Below the pieces are notes generated by a model that was not told where the DNA came from, did no database searches, and worked only from the letters and a program-made list of their open reading frames with translations. Both the position numbers and the translations under genes were made by a program. This document shows positions 19,808 through 31,200 of a DNA stretch of 64,000 nt, piece by piece. How positions within the stretch are numbered: position 1 is the first letter of the stretch; every line of letters starts with the position of its first letter. The stretch is from Moniliella sp. 'wahieum' (Eukaryota > Basidiomycota > Moniliellomycetes > Moniliellales > Moniliellaceae): the NCBI GenBank assembly GCA_003971905.1, contig RSEE01000115.1, forward strand, positions 1-64,000, in the 5' to 3' direction.

Positions 19808-22800
19808 CTACTCCTCCTTCGACCCCACGCCGGTCTTGTGCAGCTTCTTGGCCAGGCGGCTGAGGAAAGACGACCGTTTCTTAACCTTGCCCGCCTCACG
19901 CTTCGGCTCCTGCATCGCACTTTCCGCGCCCACCGTTCCCGGGCCCAGTACTTCGTCCTGCACCAGCGCCGTCGCACCCACCGACGAATCGTACGTGCCG
20001 CCTCCTACGGGGTGTTGCGTACCCGTCGGCCCCTCCCGGCCCGAGCGGGACCCCGACCCCGACCCCGACTGCACCTCCAACTCCGGATCGGCACCCGGAA
20101 CACCAGCGACCGCCGCTAGCGGCACCGGTTGCTCGGCCCCAGGCGCGGTGTGTGCACCACCACTACCACTCGTCTCTCGCCACGGCACGTCGCGCGGAAC
20201 TTGTTGTTCCAGTCGACGCTGCGCTGCACTCGCCTCGCTCCGGTCCACCTCTACTCGCGGTAACGACGCGACCTGGTGCACCACACCGTCTGAAGGCTCA
20301 CCTGCCCTCGCATTGCCCGTGGAGGATGCGATAGCCGGTGCAGCAGCACTAGTAGTACCAGTAGTACCAGTAGCCGCACCAGTAACCGCACCAGTAGCAG
20401 TAGCAGAAGCAGCACCAGTAGCAGTACCAGGGGCAGGGGCAGCAGCAGGCGACACGGAAGAGGTAGCGGGTCTGGTGTCCAACGCTTGGTGGGCCGTGTT
20501 GTGGTTCTGAGCTTGCATGGCGCCGACCGTGCCGGGTCCCCAGACCTGTTCCTCAACCAGCGCCGTGGGGCCGGACGCTGGGTCGTACGTGCCGCCACCG
20601 ATGGGGGCCGAGCTTGTCTTGCTCTCAAAGTGACGGCCGCGAACGGTAGCGGGTGCTTGATCCTCTGCACTCCATCCTTCGGCAGCGAAGCATACTCGTG
20701 CCCATGCCCGTGCCTATGCTGGGGATGGGCCACGGCGTGTTGCCGGGAAGGCGCGTCGGGCGGGACGGCTTCTTCGCGTCTGCGTTGGGCGGCAAGGACT
20801 TCGTTCTGGTCCACCTCGACCCGGGTAAGGAGGCGACCTGGTGCACGACCCAGTCCGATGGCACGCGCGTCGCGGCCCCGGCGGTAGGGTCTGCACGACC
20901 CGCATCCTGTTGGTCTGAGCTTACTTCCGTGGGCAGGGTGGACGCATGCTGGTACTGTTCCTGCGTCCGTTCGGCTGCTACAGTTCCAGGGCCCAGCACT
21001 TGCTCTTGCACCAACGCCGTCGGTCCCACCGAGCTATCGTACGTCCCCCCCCCCAAAGGCTGGGGCTGCGTCGGAGCAGCGGCCGGGTGGACGGGGGCGA
21101 GGGTGGTGGCGTCACCCGGCGTAGGGTGCGCAACTAGCGTTTCAACGTCCCGTCTGACCTGACCGTCCGCTTGAGGTTCCGGTTCCGATTCAGGTTGGGG
21201 TTTGGTCAGGGCGTTGGGGTCGGTATAGGCCCGGGGCACTGTCGTCGTCGTGCCGACGCCGGCCGAGGGGAAGTAGTAGCAATAGCTGCATCCCCGTGCG
21301 AGGTAGGTAGCGTGGTACGTCCCCCAGGCGGCGTGCCTACCACTGCCCCCGTTTCGGCTTCGTCCGCGTGCGAACCGCCGTGCCACCAGCCTTCGATGGC
21401 CGTGGTAATCGAGCTGAGCAGGCCACCAGTCTGTGTGTCTGTGGCCGGGTCCGTGGCAGGATCCGTGGTTGGGTCCGTGGCGGGGTCCGTGGCGGGGTCC
21501 GTGGTCCGGTCCGTGGTAGCCACAGCGACCGGGGCGCCGTTCGTCGAGCTCGGCTCGGCAGTCGGACCGGTACGTACGTCTGCGTCGTCCGTGGCCGAGG
21601 CCGCCTCGGTGGTGGAGGGGAGCACGACGTGCGCATCACTGGCGCCCGTTTCGACGCGGGTAGGGTCCGTTTTGGGCATCGCCGACGTGGGCACAGGCGG
21701 GTCGGGATCGGTCCCCGTGGCTGTGGGTGGTGGTGTGCGATAGGTCCGAGACCCACAACAGTGTTCTTCGCAGGCTGCGTCGCAGGCTCGCGCGTGTCAA
21801 GTGCAGAAGCTGGTGTCACGTCCGAGCGCGAGACGGGGCCATGTGCCAGCGCCGCGCTTGGCACCACGTACTCTGCTTCCGCGTCCAGAGGGGGGCGCGG
21901 GACGAAGGACCGCCCAAGTGAGGGTGGTGATTATGCAGGTCGGAATGGGCGTCGGACAGGCCTGAGCCGGCCAGCGCGGCACTGGGCACAACGTACTGTT
22001 CGTCCGCGGCCGCCGTACGGCCCGCAGGGTGGCTCGCGTGGTCCACCCCCCGTGCCTCGGACGGGGTGGGGGCAGCAAGCGCCGCACTGGGCACCACGTA
22101 CGCGTCTCCCGCATCCAGAGGGGGCGCGCGTGACGAGGGACTGGCCAAGTGAGCGTGGTGAGGATGCAGGCCAGGATGGGCGTCGGACAACGGTGGACCG
22201 GCCAGCGCGGCACTGGGCACAACGTACTGTTCGTCAGTGTCCACGGGACGGACGATGGACGTGTGGGAAGGCTGTGGATGCGGGGGATGCGCCGACGGGG
22301 CCGGCGCAAGCGCAGCAGCTGGATCGAGATAGCGATCGGTAGACGGTACGGGGGTGGGATGCGACCGCCCATACCCGGCCGGTGAGTCCGCCGTGGCCAC
22401 GGTCCTTCCAGGTGGACTGGGAAGCGCAGCAGCTGGATCAATGTACTGTTCCACGCGCTTGTCGAGCGCACCAGTGGGAGCAGCCTGCGCTGGACCGGCA
22501 AGTGCGGCAGCCGGATCAATGTACTGTTCCACGCGCTTGTCGAGCGTGCTGGGAGCGGCTTGTGCAGGCGCCACGGCAGCAGGACGCTCGGCCCGAACGG
22601 AAGAGGGTAACGCCGCCTCGTACGCCAGGACCTTGTCGGCCGACGGGGGCAGGGCGTCGGATGGGTCGTGGCGGGGCAGGACCGTTGCCGGAGCCGGGGG
22701 CGGGATGGGCGCCGAGATGGGCGCCGAGATGGGCGCTGAGATGGGCGCCGAGACGGGGGCTGAGATTGGTGCAGAAGGGCTGGGGTGGGTATAGGTGGTG

Positions 22801-22939
22801 GGGGGAAGCCATTCGGGCTGGGGGCGGCCGAGGAGATCTGGCTGGCCAAGGCCTGGTACCCGCCGGGGATCTGCTTGCCCGTGGCGGCGCGGGGCTTGTG
22901 CTTGATCTTGGTCAGGTCGGGCAGGCCAGAGAGCGACAT
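19808..22939 (-). CDS. Large disordered protein with two families of repeated motifs
   Basis: Unrecognised protein of about 1,040 residues, rich in Ala, Pro, Thr, Ser, Gly. Start ATG at 22937-22939 (MSLSGLPDLTKIKHKPRAATG), stop TAG at 19808-19810, ending in a basic tail KKRSSFLSRLAKKLHKTGVG. Between them: SAPI repeats (about 22700-22780); six to eight copies of a short motif of form [EQR]Y[VIL][VD]P[SA]AALAG (about 21860-22560); DPAT repeats (about 21440-21530); and three copies of TYDSSVGPTALVQEQVLGPG or TYDPASGPTALVEEQVWGPG (near 20010, 20570 and 21040), at least two followed by VVHQVASLP. No catalytic domain, signal peptide or membrane segment seen. Several single-base frame changes are needed. 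The basic C terminus could bind membrane or nucleic acid; function unknown. A TATA box lies 109 bp upstream (23048-23055). Confidence 0.7.
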
Positions 22940-22963
22940 GGCGTGGGCGCAGGGGGAGGTAGG

Positions 22964-25520
22964 TGTTGGCCTAGGGAGCCGGACGGGCAGAAGGATGAGG
23001 AGAAGGTGATGGATTGGAGCCAGAGTTGGGTCTGGGTACAGAGGCATCTATATAGGAGGCTGGACTAGGCACAGGGACAGTGAGTCACACAGGAGAGAGT
23101 GCAGGGCACAGGGACAGTGACACGCAGGGACGTCAGCGTGGAAGCCGATGGAACCGAGGCGAACCTGGTCTACCGACTGGGAGCCAGAGGATCACAGTCA
23201 ACACCCCCGCTGGCCAGGGAACCCGGAGACATCGGTTGTGGGATGAGCTCCTGCCAGTGGATGTAGAGAGGGGAGGACTTGAGTGGCAACCGGGACGAAT
23301 GGCCTGGAGTTGTGCATGGCCACACGACTGGCCTACACCCCCGCTGTCCAGGATGACACCTGAACGAGCCGAGCGCTTGTGGTTGGTGTATTGTGCGACC
23401 GCCAGATGCTTGTAGAAGTCTTAGAAGTAAAAGTAGTAGGGGTTGCGCCCCGAAGCGATTTGGTGGGCAAAAGTAAAAGCACCAGTTATAGGTGTAGTGA
23501 AAGAAAATTGGAAACTTGGAGTAAATGCGGTCCAAGGTCGTTTGGCATCAAAATTGGATGCGTTTGGTAGTTGTTTGGTTCCGCATGCCTGGTGCCAGTG
23601 GGGTCCATTGGGCATGGGAAATGAACGGGCGCTATGCGTCAACCGTCTTGATCTGTTTGGGTTCTCTTTGTTGTTGAAAGAGGAGTGGAAGAAGTTGGGT
23701 GACCACCCCCCCCCATCCTTTCCCCAGGTGCCCCGGATGAATTGGCAATCCGGGCGTGTAGCCGTGGGTGGGGCACTTGATGAGCAGCCACCCCCGCTTT
23801 CTGCGATTCGCCTGCGCCGTTTTGTCGTTGGAGGAATTTCGTCTCGTTGACGATACCCGACACGTTTTGTTCCGTCGTGTGTTGTCCCTAAAAATCATTG
23901 CCCCATCTGTGGGGGACGAGTGTGCCGATTGTGGCGGTAGTATGCCGATTGTGGCGGTAGTATGCCGATTGTGGCGGTAAGGTGCCGATTGTGGCGGTGG
24001 TGTTGTTGGGCGGGAGGACGGGTGGTTTGTGGGCTTGGCGGCTTAGCTTGGGCTTGTAGGCTTGGGGGTGGGCTTGCTTGAAGAGCGCTCCCCTTCCGGG
24101 GGGATCAGATTGTAGCTCTGTTGGCCTAGGGAGCCGGACGGGCAGAAGGATGAGGAGAAGGTGTGATGGATTGGAGCCAGAGTTGGGTCTGGGTACAGAG
24201 GCATCTATATAGGAGGCTGGACTAGGCACAGGGACAGTGAGTCACACAGGAGAGAGTGCAGGGCACAGGGACAGTGACACGCAGGGACGTCAGCGTGGAA
24301 GCCGATGGAACCGAGGCGAACCTGGTCTACCGACTGGGAGCCAGAGGATCACAGTCAACACCCCGCTGGCCAGGGAACCCGGAGACATCGGTGTGGGATG
24401 AGCTCCTGCCAGTGGATGTAGAGAGGGGAGGACTTGAGTGGCAACCGGGACGAATGGCCTGGAGTGGAGTTGTGCATGGCCACACGACTGGCCTACACCC
24501 CCGCTGTCCAGGATGACACCTGAACGAGCCGAGCGCTTGTGGTTGGTGTATTGTGCGACCGCCAGATGCTTGTAGAAGTCTTAGAAGTAAAGTAGTAGGG
24601 GTTGCGCCCCGAAGCGATTTGGTGGGCAAAAGTAAAAAGCACCAGTTATAGGTGTAGTGAAAGAAAATTGGAAACTTGGAGTAAATGCGGTCCAAGGTCG
24701 TTTGGCATCAAAATTGGATGCGTTTGGTAGTTGTTTGGTTCCGCATGCCTGGTGCCAGTGGGGTCCATTGGGCATGGGAAATGAACGGGCGCTATGCGTC
24801 AACCGTCTTGATCTGTTTGGGTTCTCTTTGTTGTTGAAAAGAGGAGTGGAAGAAGTTGGGTGACCACCCCCCCCATCCTTTCCCCAGGTGCCCCGGATGA
24901 ATTGGCAATCCGGGGCGTGTAGCCGTGGGTGGGGCACTTGATGAGCAGCCACCCCCGTTTCTGCGATTCGCCTGCGCCGTTTTGTCGTTGGAGGAATTTC
25001 GTCTCGTTGACGATACCCGACACGTTTTGTTCCGTCGTGTGTTGTCCCTAAAAATCATTGCCCCATCTGTGGGGGACGAGTGTGCCGATTGTGGCGGTAG
25101 TATGCCGATTGTGGCGGTAGTATGCGATTGTGGCGGTAAGGTGCCGATTGTGGCGGTGGTGGTGTTGTTGGGCGGGAGGACGGGTGTGTCTTGTGGGCTT
25201 GGCGGCTTAGCTTGGGCTTGTAGGCTTGGGGGTGGGCTTGCTTGAAGAGCGCTCCCCTTCCGGGGGGATCAGATTGTAGCTCTGTTGGCCTAGGGAGCCG
25301 GACGGGCAGAAGGATGAGGAGAAGGTGATGGATTGGAGCCAGAGTTGGGTCTGGGTACAGAGGCATCTATATAGGAGGCTGGACTAGGCACGGGACAGTG
25401 AGTCACACAGGAGAGAGTGCAGGGCACAGGGACAGTGACACGCAGGGACGTCAGCGTGGAAGCCGATGGAACCGAGGCGAACCTGGTCTACCGACTGGGA
25501 GCCAGAGGATCACAGTCAAC
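22964..25520. repeat. 1.16 kb tandem duplication of the upstream region, two full copies and a partial third
   Basis: Copy 1 is 22964-24120, copy 2 24121-25284, partial copy 3 25285-25520; the period is about 1,160 bp and the copies are nearly identical apart from small indels. Each starts near 'ttggcctagggagccggacg' and holds the TATA box CTATATAG (23048, 24205, 25367) of the minus-strand repeat-protein gene. The middle of the unit (for example 23400-23850) has open stretches on both strands but no recognisable protein. Confidence 0.85.
23921..24000. repeat. 20 bp minisatellite inside the tandem unit
   Basis: Four copies of 'tgccgattgtggcggtagta' and close variants. The same array is present in the second tandem copy at 25081-25160. 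Confidence 0.9.
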
Positions 25521-26111
25521 AGTAGGTGGGGGGGGAAAGGGCGACGGGAGAAGGGGGCGCTGTGCGTTGGTATATTATAGGGTGCTAGTGAGGCCTCACT
25601 TACACTCATGTGCTCACACGGACCACCGGCACGCACCGACGTCATCGATCATCTCGCGGTCGCCGCACTGCCTCAGCCTGCCTCGCCCCAGTGCGGCTGT
25701 CTGCGTTGCATGTTGCCCGATCGCTACTACCCAGTACTCAGTACTCACTTGAAGCTTGAAGCTTGACTACTCAGTAACTCACTCCATATTCACTAGTCCC
25801 CCTCAGCACACCGCCTCGCGCGTCACTGGACTGGTCCCATTCCAGTTGCGTTCGCCATCGGCTCGGCCGGTCGGATGGCTGGCTGCCCTGTTCTCAGGAC
25901 GCGGATGGTTAACCCCACGGCTGCCTGCGTCGTTCGAACTGCGCAGCATCACACCCACCTCCTGCCTCCCTCACCGCTCGACCCAGCGCACAGCATCTAT
26001 CACACACCCCATCACATGTCACGTGCCCCATGACATCATCCACATCACCCATCATCCATCATCCTAACTCTCCCCCCCGCCCTCTATTCCCGCTTTGGTG
26101 AGCCCACACCC
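25521..26111 (+). promoter_or_regulatory. Upstream region of the coiled-coil gene
   Basis: No gene. Carries the CACTTGAAGCTTG motif with a duplicated AAGCTTG at 25746-25766, shared with the DUS3 upstream region, and CT/CA-rich stretches close to the start codon (CACATCACCCATCATCC near 26041-26060). Confidence 0.45.
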
Positions 26112-26404
26112 ATGCCCAAGCCCATGCCCATGTCCACATCCATGCCCATGTCCATGCCCATGTCCATGCCCATCCCCAGCTCCGCCGTCTCCTCCGCCCC
26201 ACCATCCCCTCCCGCAGCTCACCACCCCCAAGCCTTCCCCCTGAGCAGGTGCGTCTCCTGTCCTTACCGCCCTGCTCCACCTGCTGACTCTCTGCCCATG
26301 CATCCATCCCCCCCCGCCCAGCTTTCGCGCCGCCCAGGCCGCCTCCGATGCCCAATTCATGGCCACCCTCAGCACATGCATGGGAAACCTTCGTGGTGCG
26401 TTGC

Positions 26405-26456
<52 letters not shown>

Positions 26457-27439
26457 CTTGCCCGCCCGGCGCTTGACCTTTCCCACCCGCATTCACCCAT
26501 CATCCCCCCCCCTGCGGTCTCGTACCCCTCTTCTTCCCCCGCTCCTGGTGCCTGTCCACTCGACCATGTTGCATCCCCGGACCAGCGAGCTAACCCACTG
26601 TGTTCCCTCCTCATGTCGCCAGATGCACTGCTTACCGCCACCTCGCCCACCGCCATTCAAGCGAACGATACCGAGTGCATGCAGTGTACGCTACCAACCC
26701 TTGGTCTTCCCTACGTTATCTGCCTCCCTGCTGTCCTCTTACCTCTCCCCCTCGTCCAGCTGCAAAGGAAGCGTTGAAAGAGCAGGAACGACTTCTCCCG
26801 CTGATCGCGTACGTTGAGATCCCCCCGCCTGCCCCCGCTCTCCGTCCCGCGCTCCGCACTTGGTCGACGGGGAACGTCGATGACCAAAGGAGAAGTCTGA
26901 TGCGATCGTGCTCCAGCGCCGAGGTGACGCAGCTCACAGCCCTCGGGCAGGAGTATGTGACGCACCTATCTGCCTCTGCTGCTTCTGCCCCAGAACCCAA
27001 CGTGGCTCACGTCAAGCTGTTGGTCGCGCAAATCAAAGCCAATACGAGCGCCGAGGGCAATGGAGCAGGTGTTTTTACAGTCCATGCAGGAGAAACGTAC
27101 GTTTTATCTTATCTTCTTTTTCTCTTTTTTCTCTTTTTCCCTTTCTTCTTGGACGGCCCGGGAAGTACAGAATACTGAACTGAACGCTGCAATGACACCC
27201 TCCCTTGTTGTCGCTGTTCCCCATCTCATGGTACAGTCGATGCATTTAGCCAAGACATGGAGACGGAGCGAAGCCAACTCAAGAGCCGCCTCGAGGCGTC
27301 CTTCGTCCAGGCCAAGACCGAGTTTAAGCGCTCTGCCGAGTCCCAGGCTCGTACGGCTGCCGCCCGCGCTCTGACCTCGGCCCACTACGCATTTGATCGG
27401 ATCCCCCGACGGATGCACTCTCTTCTGTACTCTGGTTGA
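26112..27439 (+). CDS. Unrecognised six-exon coiled-coil protein
   Basis: About 235 residues, no family recognised. I inferred exons 26112-26248, 26322-26395, 26623-26685, 26760-26808, 26917-27096 and 27237-27439 from GT-AG sites whose phases join correctly: PLSS-FRAAQAASDAQFMATL, GNLR-DALLTATSP, ECMQ-SAKEALKEQERLLP, LIA-AEVTQLTALGQEY, MQEK-LDAFSQDMETERSQ. One base change is needed near 27060. The N terminus is a Met-Pro-Met-Ser repeat from an ATGCCC/ATGTCC array; the rest is helical, with a likely coiled coil from VFLQSMQEKLDAF through EFKRSAESQ. Intron 2 contains a TGCC microsatellite. It lies 0.8 kb upstream of SPC105 in the same orientation, which proves nothing about function. The first ATG is uncertain because of the repeat. 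Confidence 0.65.
26410..26457. repeat. (TGCC)n microsatellite in an intron
   Basis: About twelve TGCC units inside the predicted second intron (26396-26622) of the coiled-coil gene. Confidence 0.95.
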
Positions 27440-27918
27440 TTTGGGTTTGTTTGTTTTGCTTTGGTTGCTTTTGGTTTGGTTTGGTAGTACCCACCCCTTC
27501 CTATGGTGGGTTCATTGTCCTCATACCCCCTTTACCCCCCACTCTATACCCCGATCCCTTGTTCCCTCGGTTCGCCGTCGGCGCACACCCCTGTGATGGG
27601 TAGACTTGCGATTGGTTTGGATTCATTCTCTCTTTTACTCCCGACCTCCCGTCCCTTTCCCTTTTCCGTTTCCTTCTATGGTAAGCCTGTGCTGTTACCC
27701 CTCTTGTACTGGCGTACCCTCTTTGCTTGAACGGGGGCTGTCGTCCGGCGGCATGTACGTCTCGCTTCACGGAATGGGTTGTGGTGGTAGCCAGGGGCAA
27801 TTATCATGCTGTAGTAGACGTGGTACGGTAGTGCGTTGCCGGATGAGAAGGTGCCTGGACGGACGGTTGGAGATGTGTCGATGACAGCAACGGGTGGGGA
27901 GGCGAGCACGATCGCAGC
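27440..27918. other. Intergenic
   Basis: 3' region of the coiled-coil gene: T-rich (tttggtttggtttgg near 27470) and CT-rich stretches. No gene or RNA recognised. Confidence 0.4.
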
Positions 27919-27924
27919 AAAAAA
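27919..27924 (-). terminator. RNA polymerase III terminator of tRNA-Ile
   Basis: Six T residues on the minus strand immediately after the tRNA 3' end. Confidence 0.85.
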
Positions 27925-27925
27925 G

Positions 27926-28020
27926 TGGTCAATATGAGGCTTGAACTCATGACCTTGGCATCACCAATACTCTGAACAGATGTATTAGTACCACGCTCTG
28001 ACCAACTGAGCTAATCGACC
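27926..28020 (-). tRNA. tRNA-Ile(AAU) with a 21 nt intron
   Basis: Minus strand, 95 nt. Acceptor GGTCGAT pairs with ATTGACC; D-arm GCTC/GAGC; anticodon stem TGGTA/TGCCA; loop CTAATA plus A interrupted after the base 3' of the anticodon AAU (27984-27986) by a 21 nt intron (27962-27982), the canonical position; T-arm ATGAG/CTCAT with TTCAAGC. Box A and box B are intact. A second copy with a different intron lies at 63745-63840. Confidence 0.95.
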
Positions 28021-28273
28021 TTGTTGGGGTTGGGTATGCGCCCCCCTAGGGTTGCGATATTCAGTCCCAACCCATGGGATGATCTGGCCGATGCATGATG
28101 CCTGATGCGTGGTACCATATGATCACGTGATGGACGCGTTGAGGCGAGTGACAACACGCCAGCGCGAACCCACGCGGGGGTTGGCGGATGGGTTGGTATT
28201 TGCTGTGCTGCCCGCACCACCCCCATCCCATCCCACACACACCACCCACCACACTCCCCCCACAGCGCCCGCC
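28021..28273 (+). promoter_or_regulatory. SPC105 upstream region
   Basis: Short region between the tRNA and SPC105, with the recurrent motif GATGCATGATGCCTGATGCG at 28090-28109 and a CACACACCACCCACC stretch before the start codon. Confidence 0.4.
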
Positions 28274-31200
28274 ATGCCGTCGCCCGCCGCCCCGCGTGCG
28301 CCACTCGCTTGCGCTCGGCGACCGTCCGCAGCGCCCCAACAAGGAAAACCCACCGGCCCTCTGCGCCCCGCCGCGGCCGCCGCCCCCCTGCGCCCTCGGC
28401 CTCCGTCAAGGCGCAAAGCGCGCACGAGTCGCTACCGGTGCTTGCGCCGTCGCGGCGGGTGCTCGCGCCGCGCAGTCGGCTCTCAAACCTACGCAAGTCT
28501 TTTGCCAGTCCCACGGGCCTGCGCCTGACCCGATCAATGCGCCCCTCGCGCCCCGCGCGCCCACACCAGCACCATCTCCATCCCCCCCGCCTGGCTGACG
28601 CGCGCGCTGCGCCCCGCCAGCGCCACGGGACCTGTTGAACCCTCTTCCGCGGTTGAGCCGCCCACCAAGCGTCGCCGCGTCACCTTCAGTCGCGTGCAGG
28701 AGAAGACCGACTATGGGATTGATGAGCCCACCATGTCCATTCGCCCTGCCAGCGAGCACCCGCCGGTTCGTCCCACGCTTCCCCCCGCCTCGGCAGCACG
28801 TATCTGGGTCTGGCTCTGGGTCGACTCAGAGTCAGAACTCGGACTCGGATTCGGAATCCGACTCGGACTCGGACCCTGAGTGGTCGAGTACCACGCTGCG
28901 AGACGCGCGAGTCGGCGGTTCGAGCAGCAGTCGTCGACGGGGCTCAGTGCCATTCCGGGTGGCTTGGCTGTCCCGCCCCGCGTGCGGGCGGGACAATGGA
29001 GATGGATTTGACGACCGGGTCGATGGAGATGGACATTTCCTCTTTCAATCCGTTTGCCGGAACGGAAAGTGAACGGTCTATGTCGCTTACGCATGTACAT
29101 GACGAAAGTACGTTTGATACGGATCCGTCGGATGCGCGGTCGGGCGTGCACTCCCACTTGGACTTGGGCTTGGGCTTGGCCCCGGTGCCTGGAACTGGAC
29201 CAGCGTCTGTCTCTGCGGCTGCTGCACCTGCGCCCTGCACCTGCGCCACGGCCGTCGGTCGGTGGTGGGTCAATGGACAGGACATGGATTCGACCGACTC
29301 GTCCGCTGATGCAGATGGCTCGACGACCCAGGACACCCGCTCCTTCCTCTCCCATCGCCCCGACCAGACCAAGACCAATGACCAAGAAGGGATGGAAGCA
29401 GACCATGGCCTTAACGCGTGTATTTACCTCGCGGCCATCGGATGCGACGCAAACCATGCAGTTGACACGGGTGTACCGCGCCTCGGACCTGACCCGTACC
29501 ACCGCCGCGTCCGATGACATGGACACCGACACCGATAACTCCGAGCAAGCGGTCAACGACCTGACCCAGCCCGATCGCACCCACGATGCATCCGGCATGA
29601 ACCTGACGCGTGTCTATCGTGCGGACCAAACGGGCACGAGACGAGTTGGATGCGAGACGCGTCCGTCTCGGGATCCGGTTCGGATTCGGCCTCGGACTCA
29701 GCAGCACAACCGATGCTGAAGGGGGTCGGGGCCGCGGGCGACCGAACGCAAACCATGCAGTTACCACCATTTTCCATGCCCCGCCCCCGGAGGAAGATGA
29801 GTCTACTACGATCCGCATGGGCAGGACGAGGAGGGAGCAGAGGGTGAGGAAGCGCCCTCGTACCATACGGCTTCCACCTCGTCGGGCGAATTGTCCACGT
29901 CCCTTTCGCAGGAAGATGCCGCTCTCGGCGGCGGGGAGCGAACCATGGAATTCACCCAACCCGTCGCGCCCGTCGGCCTTTCGCGCATCGAGGAGGAAGA
30001 CACGGATATGCTTACTTCCTCTCTCGACCATAGCAGTCACCTCCCGCCCCTTCCTCAGCTACCTCAGCTACAAGCACGTGCGTCGGTCGCTGGCTTCCCG
30101 CTCAGCGAGCCAGTGTGGCTTCCCCCCCCGCACGTCGCTTCTCGCGCTGTCCGGCACCTTCTACGGCAACTGCTACGGCCTCCTACTTCGCCCAGCCGGT
30201 TCCGGGACCACTGTTCCATGGCCACGCTTCGCCCCGGTACCGCCACTCGCCCGCGCGGCGTGTGCCCACCACCTCGGCTGCTCTGGCGCAGGAAGACCCC
30301 GCTGACGACCGTCATCGCACGCCCCGCTTGCTCGTCCCGGAAGCAAGTACCCTCTGCCCTATCGGCGTCGGCGTCGGGGTCAGGGTTGGGGTCCGGGTCC
30401 GGGTCGCGCGAGGCGGGACCAGTGCCGGCCGTGACGCTGCAAGGCTTTTTGGAAGCGATGGGTCTGAGTTTCCAAGATGGGTTTACGGCGATGCGACCGC
30501 ACGTGACGCGGCCTGGGACGACGCGGCCGAGTCAAGGGTCGGAAGATGTGTTGCGGTGGGTATCGTTTGCGGCTGGGCAGCGCCATTGTTAGCGGCGCAA
30601 GCGAGCATTGTGCGCAGTTGGCTGAACATGTGGCGCAAGCGGCTGTCGACTTGGCCACGGCCGAAACTCGCAATTCGATGCCCACCCTCCAGCGTGGGCT
30701 GCCGACTTGGTATTTTACCCTCCGGAGCGGGAGCGGGAACACGTGCTGTCGCAGCGCAACTTAAAGTGCAAAAGCGGCTGCGCGCGCGTTCGCCCGTGCC
30801 ACCTACTACGGCTGCGTCGCGATAATGAATTTGATCCGCCTTTGTTGGCGCAGTTGACTGCCAATCGCGATCGTTTGGCCGTTGATGCCGAGACGATCGC
30901 GTCCCATTCCAATCGATTCCACACCCTCCTCCCCCCCTCCGCTCTCGCCGCCACGAAAAGTTACGGGCCGCACCCTTGCGCTCGAACGCGAACACCAGGC
31001 CGTCGAAGCGTGTGATCCTAAGGCTTTGGGCAGACATCATGAGGCCATTGAGGAACAAGCGTACTACTTTTTTTCCTCCCCCTTCTCTCTCTCTCTGTCA
31101 GGGGGTTGGGGTTGGGGTTGGGCGGGTTGGTTGATCTTTTTCTGACTTTTTTTCTTTTTGGTTGTGGTTGCTTGTTACTCTTGTTGCTTCTTGTTCGCCT

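Noticed and set aside
23170-24952. Possible duplicated gene inside the 1.16 kb tandem unit
   Set aside because: Open frames on both strands differ between copies through indels and show no protein family.
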